A stretch of DNA of 64,000 bases from Sipunculus nudus (taxonomy: Eukaryota > Annelida > Sipuncula > Golfingiida > Sipunculidae). Positions 47,301 to 56,300 of this stretch are shown piece by piece. The stretch is taken from assembly GCA_026874595.1 (NCBI GenBank), contig CM049306.1:108151142-108215141 (forward strand), read 5' to 3'. The position numbers and the translations under genes are program-made. How positions within the stretch are numbered: the stretch's first letter is position 1; each line of letters opens with the position of its first letter. Under the pieces are notes generated by a model. It searched no databases and was not told the origin of the DNA. It saw only the letters and a program-made list of their open reading frames with translations.

Positions 47301-50300
47301 GTAGGGTTTAAAGATTACATGAAGAAGTAACTTGGACACAGAAATCCATAACTTGGATCTTGGTACCCATTATGTCTTGGTCCAAATAAATTATTTTTTT
47401 TTTTGTCCCACCGACCAGTGACAGGTTGTGCTGCAATATCATGATTATTAACCTAGAACTGCATTTTGTGTTACATTGAGCAGGATAGAAGTGAGATTTA
47501 TTTTTCTTATGTGTCTGGGATACATATAACTCGCACAATTCAGAATCAATTACATGTGTCATCTAACAAGGTAGTTATTGACATCCATAACTGACCCATC
47601 CATATCAGTTGAATAACATAGTGAAGTTGGGGACAAGATAAAAGTTTAAAATTTCTGCAGAAAAGCACAAACCTGAACATCTTTTTGTCCCACCCTTAAC
47701 GTTTCCCGCCCGTAACATGTTCCACCCGTAACAAGGCAAAGAATATTGCTTGCTACATACTTAATAAGATTTAACAACTCCTTTCATATTAACTTTGATG
47801 ATATTTTCTTAAACACATTTTAAAGGTAAAACTACACTTTGAATTTCTGTTATAATGTACCTTTTTAGGCCTTCTAAGATTAATTGAAAATGGGGGATAC
47901 ATTAACTACTGTATCACTGATAAATGTCAAGACAGACCAGATTTTGTATACATGTTTCAAACTTAGCATAAACTTAAAATTAGCAAAATACATACAGTAT
48001 TCAGGTATGAATAAACATTGTACCTGGTAATTTAATAAACACTCACTGGAAAAAGGTGATTTATTGAAAGTCATAATTAACTGCACCTTTTAAATCAAAT
48101 GATGAATACCTCTACAGGGCTTCATGGACTGTATGAATAAGCATATTTTAAGCTATTACTTTAAAGAGGAGCCATGTTGGGTTATTTTTAATTACTGCTG
48201 CAGCTTTTCATTAGATTCATTAGAATGACTGTGCAGCTTGTTTGAGCCAATTTTATAACATTTTTACCAATAAATTCATTAATAAAGAGGAACATACCTG
48301 TAGTGTAGTTACAGCAAACAGCCTTCACTAACCAGTCTTTGTCCCACCTGTCCTTATACTTTCTGTTGGCAAATTTGCCAAATTCCTCATATTATAGGGC
48401 CAAATGCGATATTTCTGTACATTTATGTCCCACCGTAACACCAACATTTAATGTAATAGAAATCTTAATTATTTATCTTTTATACATGTACATAATCTGG
48501 TATACTTATCTCAGAAATCTCCCAGCTCCCACGTTCCTCCATGGTTAGATAATGATTAATCAATATTACAAAGTCATCATAATCTGTCCCACCCGTAACA
48601 CACACAGTGTTCCACCTTGCTGGTCCAAGGTTTTACTTGATGGGAACTTTCTTTCAAGTTGCATGTACCTGAGGCAATGAGACACCTGATAGGTAGAATA
48701 AGTTCAACTCAATAGTCTTACTATTAAATATGTTTAGATAAAAAAAGTTACGGGTGGGACATATTTGATAGAAATGTAGTTTTAATTAATATTAACATCA
48801 CATTTATACACTAATAAGACAATAAAATAAGTGACAAACCTTAAATATGCGATGGACTAATGAAAATCAAGGCACAGTATGTTTCTTTTTAGAATTTGAT
48901 ATGAGGAATTTGTCAAATTTGCCAAAAGAATGTCTATGGAGGACCGTTACGGGTGGGACAAAGGCTGATGATGCTATTTACTTTACAACAGTTATGTTTT
49001 AATATTCCTATTTATTGATGAATTTTATGGTAAGAAAATGCTATAAAATAATCTGCACAGTCATTCTGATAATTCTGATGAAAAGTTGCAGCAGTTAATT
49101 TAAAAAAAAATAACCCTGCATGGCTACTCTTTGAAATAATTGCTTAAGATGTGCTTATTAGTACAGTCCATGAAGCACTGTAAAAGTACAGTAAATGTAA
49201 AATAAATGTACTAATGTTTTCCTAACCTTTCAGTATTGCCAGTTTCTTTTTGGAATCCATACCATTATTGTTAACATTATTAACCAGATCTGCCTTTAAT
49301 GTCACCTTTCACTATATATATGTCTTTATCAACTAATTTACTAAAACATTTGTCATTATATGCAGTTTCCCTTTATTATTTGCTTAAATTTTAAATGATT
49401 TAAATAATATATAATGTTAAAAACATAATAAATGAAATTAAATCCAAATTGATCCAGGGAAAGAAAATTTTTGGCATTAAATATAAATAAATAACAACAT
49501 GATAAATGCCTTCCTGAAAATCCTAATTATTAACCAAAGAAGGCCTAAAAAGTATATTAAAACATATATTAAAAGTATAGTATTACCTTTAAAATGTGTT
49601 GAAGATGATACCATCAGAGTTAACATGAAAGGAGTTGTTCAATCTTATTTAATCTGCAGCAACCTATATTCTTTGCCTTGTTACGGGTGGGACAATGTTA
49701 TGGGTGGGACACGTTACGGGTGGGACAAAATGATGTATCTTTGACATACTGTATAATAAATTCAGAGGACAGACATACAAATTAGGCATGACAAAACAGT
49801 TCAGGTTTGTGCTTTTCTGTAATAAGGTTTAAGGTTTATCTTGTCTCTAATTTCACACTGCTATTCCACTGTTACGGGTGGGACAGTTATGATTGACGAT
49901 ACCAACCTTTTTGGATAAAACACTTGATTCTGATTTGTTAGAGTTACATGTACCCTAGACACATATGAAATATTAATCTCACTTCTATTCTGGTCAGTGT
50001 AACACAAAACGCAGTTCTTGGTTAATAATCATGACAACTGCAGCACTACCTGTTACGGGTGGGACCAAAAAAATATTTTATTTTGACCAAGACATCATAA
50101 TAGGTACCAAAATCCAAGTTTTGGATTTCTGTATCCAAGATACCTCTTCATGTAAACTTTCAACCCTACTACACTTTTTAAATTCATTCAGCAGCATGTA
50201 TGCAGCTGATTATTAAGGTCTGCATGGTCATAAAACTTATCGGTTTAACTGTGGACATGTTACGGGTGGGACAAATTGGCCCATAATTTGCTGCAAGTGG

Positions 50301-53300
50301 ATAGAAACATCTTTTCTATCACACTAAAAAGTGATGGATGTTACTGTCTGCATCATCTGTGATATTCTTAATTAGTAACTGCCTGACAAACAGCCTTATT
50401 TTTCTTTCTTTAACCTCAGACACTGTCATGTACAGATTTAGCGCAATTGGCCCTATATTGTAAAATAAAATATACTGTGCTTTGATTTTTAATAGTCCAT
50501 GTCATATTTTGGTTTTGTGACTTATTTAATTGTCTTATTAATGTACAGATTTGATGTGAATGCAAATGAAAACTGTATTTCTATTAAAATATGTCCCACC
50601 TGCAACACTTTTTATCCAAACATATTTAACAGTGAGACTATTAAGCTGAAACTTATTCTACCTATCAGGTTTCTCATTGCCCCAGGTACATGCAAGATGA
50701 GAGAAAGTTCCCATCAAGTAAAATCTTGGACCACCAAGGTTGGCTACTGAATGTGTTGCAGGTGGGACAGGCTTTAATGACTTTGTAATATTGATTTATC
50801 TTTATCTAACTAAAGAGAATTGTGGGAGCTGGGAGTTTTTCTGAAATACATATATCCGAGTATGTACATTTATGATAGATATAAAATCAAGATTTATTTC
50901 ACAATAAACTTTTGTGTTACAGATGGGACATAAATGTACTAAAGTATCGCAATTGGCCCATGCGTGGGCAAGGCACAGATTTACGCAAATCAACTCTCAA
51001 TCTAGATATGACAAATTTTAAATGTTAAAATTGCCGGGCTGACAGTATATATGGTAAGATGACCTTCAATAATGTGACTACAATTAGATTGCGCAATATT
51101 TGCAATAAAATTGGAAAGATTTCTTCTTGCACAATGTTTTCACTGCAATTCAACTATAACTGTTTGCACATCTTAATATGTCAGATTTCATTGATCCTGA
51201 GCTGATGCGCGCAGGCTGTTTCGCAGAGTGATGAAATCTGGGAGCGGTTTACCAGCAGTCACACACTCCAATGTTTTCTCGGACATGTTTTGCCCAAATT
51301 AGGATTTGTCAGAGTAAATAGCCTTAGAGAGAGTTTGGTAGGCTTTTACTCATTTTAGACTAACAATAAACATTTTTCCAACATTCCACCTTACAAGAGC
51401 TATTCCATGCGGTATGATACTTGATGCCAGGTCACCCTGTGGGACAGCCTCAACTTACACTGGGCTCTTCCCAGCCGATTTTAGGGACAATTTTGACGAG
51501 TAAAAGCCAATTATTTTGACTGCTGTATCTGAATATCAAAAGAAAGACTCAGATGATAAGTTGTTGAAAGTGTTTTAAAACCTGTGACATTGACCTTCAC
51601 CTTCAAGGTCAAATCCACCAATATAGAGGATATTGTGAACCTCATTACTTTTGAAGTACCATTTCTTTTTTCTTCAAATGTGACACACAGGTTGTATCCA
51701 CCGAGATCTCTGATATAATTTAAGACTGGTGACCTTGGCCCTGCTTTTTAAGGTCAGATCTGTGGAAACATAGGATTTTTTTTAACCCCAAAACCTTTTA
51801 ATAACAGTATGTTTTTTCATCAAATTTGCTATACAAATTAATTCCACCAAGATCTCAGACATGTTTGAAGACATGTGACCTTAATGCTGGTCCTCAAGGT
51901 CATATCTGCAAATATAAAGCATTTAAGTGTCAGTATATGCTTCTGAAGATTGGGGGGGGGGGGGCTATTTTTAAAGGTGGGGGATTGTCTAGGGATATTA
52001 TGTCATCTGCGATGCCAAGAAATTTCTAGTTTGATCCCTAGAATGTGGAAATACCAATAAGATGGGCCACAGATACAGTGTTGATCTTACATTTCAGGGA
52101 TTCATCTGTACTTGACTGAGGTTTCAGATTTGTGATCAGGGTTTTTTTTATGGTATATGAAACGATCCAAAAGTACATTTTATCATCTGTAGCTGTATCC
52201 ATACATATGTCTGTGTGAGGTCAGTATTTGGTGTTTCATAAGCAGTGACCTCTTGGTCTCCATTTGCAGTAAATCAAGATAACTTTTGTAGAGCTCTGTG
52301 GAAGTTGCTAATTGCTGAACTGCAGTATTCACAGTCTCTGAGGCTGCTTTGTGGTGAATGCGACCAGATACATTTTGCTTTTATAAAGGCTTTCAGTATG
52401 GAGCTACTGCAATTACTGTCTGAACATTAGCAGTTAATTGAAATCTATTTTTAATAAAAACTGCCTTGTAACATAATGCATTGTTACCAAGGGCAACAAC
52501 AATTTAATGTATATTTCAGAAGTCCTTGGATCAGGAACTAATTTAACATCATTATGTGTGGTTTTGCACATAATTATGATAAATATCAGGCATTTCTTAT
52601 TGTGGTTCAATTTAGGACCCATGCTGATTGAAACAGAGAATATTCATGATTTTGAAATCCTGTCAGGGTCATCTACCATACTCCTTGGCAGTCTCTGGAG
52701 TAAGGCAATCCCTGATATATATCTAAAAATACAGAGAACTGCGGTTAGCTTAATTTTAAATTTTAAAAAATTTATTACAAGACTGGACATTTTCCATCTG
52801 GAATCATCATATTCCACCATTAATCATTCAAGAAATCCCACATTATTATTTAGGAATTTGTGTCATTGTGAAAATACACTTTACTAAGTTCTTATCTTTC
52901 TTCATAGATGTTGACCTGTGTGAATTTAATTCAATAAATTTCTTTCATTTATTATCACCAGCAAATGGCATGTGGAGATTGGTATACTGCTCCAATGGCA
53001 CAATGTAAATCTTCAGTTCAAGCTTCACACACATTTAGGTGGCAGCCATGCTAATTTGTTGCCACTTCTAGATTCTTGAAAAAATTTATTGATGTTGAAA
53101 CCATTTTGAAACCATATTTTCAGCAAGATTCTGAGTGAATTTGTATAATGGTTTATTTCTTGGACTGCTATATAACTGATTTGGTATTGAATATTGCTTC
53201 AGATTGAATATATATTTGACTTTTTTGTATATGACAGGAGTATTTGTGATAGGAGTACAATACTTGTATTGCCAGTAAGGGTAGCCGTGTCTCACTGCCT

Positions 53301-56300
53301 TTTGGTATTGATGCTACTGGTAGAACCTTGCTGAGATACAAACACAAGATCATGCTTTTCCCCTTGCTTTATTTTAGCTATATGTCTCATCAATAAGTGA
53401 AATGTCATGAGGCTTGCTGTAGTATAGTGCTACACATGCAGACATGTACAAGTTTATGTAAAGTCAGTGCTAGGTCATCTAGCTGTTAATAACTAGATTG
53501 ATAACCCCTAATCTGGAGCAGAGGAAAGTGAATTCTGATGCTGCATTCAGATTTAGCCAGATCAGGCTAAAACCTTGTATTATCTTCATGGTTTAACCAG
53601 ATTAAGCCAGCAGACAAAGCCCTGTGTAACAACCCAATCAGTGACCCAGCATGGATGTGATCGTAGATTATTTACACAATGGGTGGATTGATGAAAGAAA
53701 AAAAAATATCAGACATCATAGTGGAAGAACCCAGCATGGCCACTGGACTCTCCCTTAAGATTAGAAAAGCAAGACTAGTGTAGTATACTTACATCAGAAG
53801 AAGCTGTTTTAATTTTGTTAATCATTAATATAATCTTTCTCTTCACTCCAATAATCTAAATAAAATTCAGTAATCCAATTTTACAGTTGTTAGGTCATAT
53901 ACATGTATTCATCATATGCCTTAGCTAAGTTTCCGTCAGGGCAAGAAATGACCTGTGTCTCAGGGCCTAGGACCAGTGGTTTTTGGCTAGCTGTTGCCCA
54001 CTGGAAACTGTAGGCAGGATAAGTCTTCATGAGGAGATTTGTGTGTCTGTGTAACTGTTTTTCTGGCAACATATCTCTTTTAATCTTTCATAAGTCTCAG
54101 TAAATTTTTAAGGAAATGTAGATTAGACTGGCAGAATATGCCTAGCTATTTAGATTTAAGTTAAAACATATACTAACTTTAAATAAGGACAATTACTAAA
54201 TTCATAGACATTTTTGTATAATTTCACCTATCAGTTCTGTATTATCTGAATAGTTTAAAGTTGTATTATATAAAACCCAAGCCAGATGTTTGTAGTTTTT
54301 TATGTACCTTTTATGTAAATTTGACAGTGAGTAGCCAGTTACTCTTATAATATCAGACACTGAAGTGTTTTGTAACAATAACAAAATTCTTCTCAATGTA
54401 GGCCTTATATCTGTCTTCTCCAGCAAAGAGATATTACAAGATATGGCTGTTTTGTTCACACTCTGTTCATATTAATGGTCAGTTGCTTGATGCAACACAC
54501 ATTAGAAGCCAGCAGCCAGGGGCCAGATAACCACTGTATTTAACAGCCACCACAGAAATGTATGCCACGTGTTAATAAAGAACAATCTGAAGCATCATTA
54601 CGATTAGCAGAGTGTAATGATTAGCAGAGAAACACTGCTGTTTGACTAGTGCTGCTGCAGTGATAGACTGAAAAAACTGTCAAACCCCAGCTGTAACAGA
54701 AATCTGAGCTGGGCTGGTTTTTAGCTCAGATGAATGAGTCATCAGGTTAATAGTGAACAGTTTAAAAATGGAAAAAAAACAATTTGCTGTTAAGACCTGC
54801 AGCAGTGCTGATTTTTGTTCAGCTGGACACATTTGTATAGAGCCATAAAACATTTGCAAGTCTGCTAAGCCTAGGACCATGACTGTTAATCTCCTGTCAA
54901 TATCCTTGCAGCTTTAACCAAAACATGCTTAAGATTTCTCCCAATTTATTAGTATTAAATGGAAATGGTTACTTTTGCAGTAACTTATCACTAATTTTGC
55001 CACCTCATGTTGGTGGGCCTACACATTACATAATCTGGCCTGAAGTATATATTATTTTATATATTCTTATATTTTTATCTTGTGTGTGTAGAAATCATTT
55101 ACATGTTTTGGAAAAACTGCAAACTACCTCACTTTCTGAGAACTATCAATGCATGTTTTTGAAATGCATGGCAAATGAAATATTTGTATGAATCCTGCTA
55201 TCATGACATTGTTAAAAATATATGTTGGTCAATGGCCCAGGGGGAGGGTGTAATAACTTCCTGATATTGATAAAACCTGCATGGAAAACCCCATTTGTAC
55301 ATCAGGTTGAGTTCCGGACTAAGTTAGATGTGTTATTTACCAACATGCAGGCATATATTTTGAAAAAATACAAAATTATCTGAGATAAAGTTTCAGAAAA
55401 CTGCAGTATCTCATAAAATCTATGGAACAGACCTGTACCTCTTTCAGTGTTGTTCTCATTTTGCCATCCACCTTCCTTCCCACGTATTCATCATCATAAC
55501 TGTGAGATAAAGAAAAGTATAGCTTTTGAAGTGGTGCAGCATAGGTAGCTTGTGAGATTAATGACTTTCCTGGTCCTTTATAGCCAGCCTTTTTGAAACA
55601 TGATGTACGATGGTGACAGTGCAAATAGCAACCTTGTTAAACATTGAAAAAAAAATAGCAGTGCCAATCTCTATCTGTGGGAGATGTATGTGAACATTTC
55701 CTGCCTATTCTCTGTGTTTAAATGCTCTCCCCAGTCATTTATCAGTGATAGCAATCAGTGTTTGAGCTTGTCAATTAGTGTGGCTAACTAGCAGGTTTAT
55801 GTTGGTTATATCACTGTGTTATTACCCTTTTTTAAATGGAATATACATATATATATATATTATTGTCACCCAATTCCGTAAATGTGTTGGAGTAACATGG
55901 CTTTGCTTTGTTGGTTGCTCCTAAGGGGATAGCCTTTTAGCATTATTATTGTTATTTAGGGTAATACCATTTATTGTTCAAACATTAAAAGATTCAGATG
56001 TTTTATTCCAAATATTTTAATCATATAATGATTATGACAACTCTGAAGTATATTATAACTCATTGCAGTGAAAATATGTACATGTTTAAAACCCATTCTT
56101 TTACATAAGGAGATCTTGTAATTCTTTATGTACTTGCTAAATGCAGAGCCTTTTGGGAACAGTTCTTTGAGCATTTACATAGCAGTTTAAAAAGTGTCCC
56201 AAACATATAGATCAGAACATTTGGACACTCAGATATTTTAGCTCTGTGTGCATGTTGCTTTATCTTTGGATTTAGGCATTTTGTGTTGATACTAGGGGCA

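Noticed and set aside
47686-47732. CRISPR-like spacing of a repeated 15-16 base motif
   Set aside because: Animal DNA, irregular spacing, both orientations, and the motifs lie inside a TIR element. Not a CRISPR array.
54912-54951. Plus-strand exon candidate after atatccttgcag
   Set aside because: In the phase that continues from 52395, joining to 55092 creates a stop; in the other phases it is closed or has no donor.
55437-55498. Minus-strand exon-like block (acceptor tttctttatctcacag, frame YDDEYVGRKVDGKMRTTLKE, donor GTACAG)
   Set aside because: Splice sites are good, but no neighbouring minus-strand exon was found and it lies inside the plus-strand gene. Not enough to call a gene.
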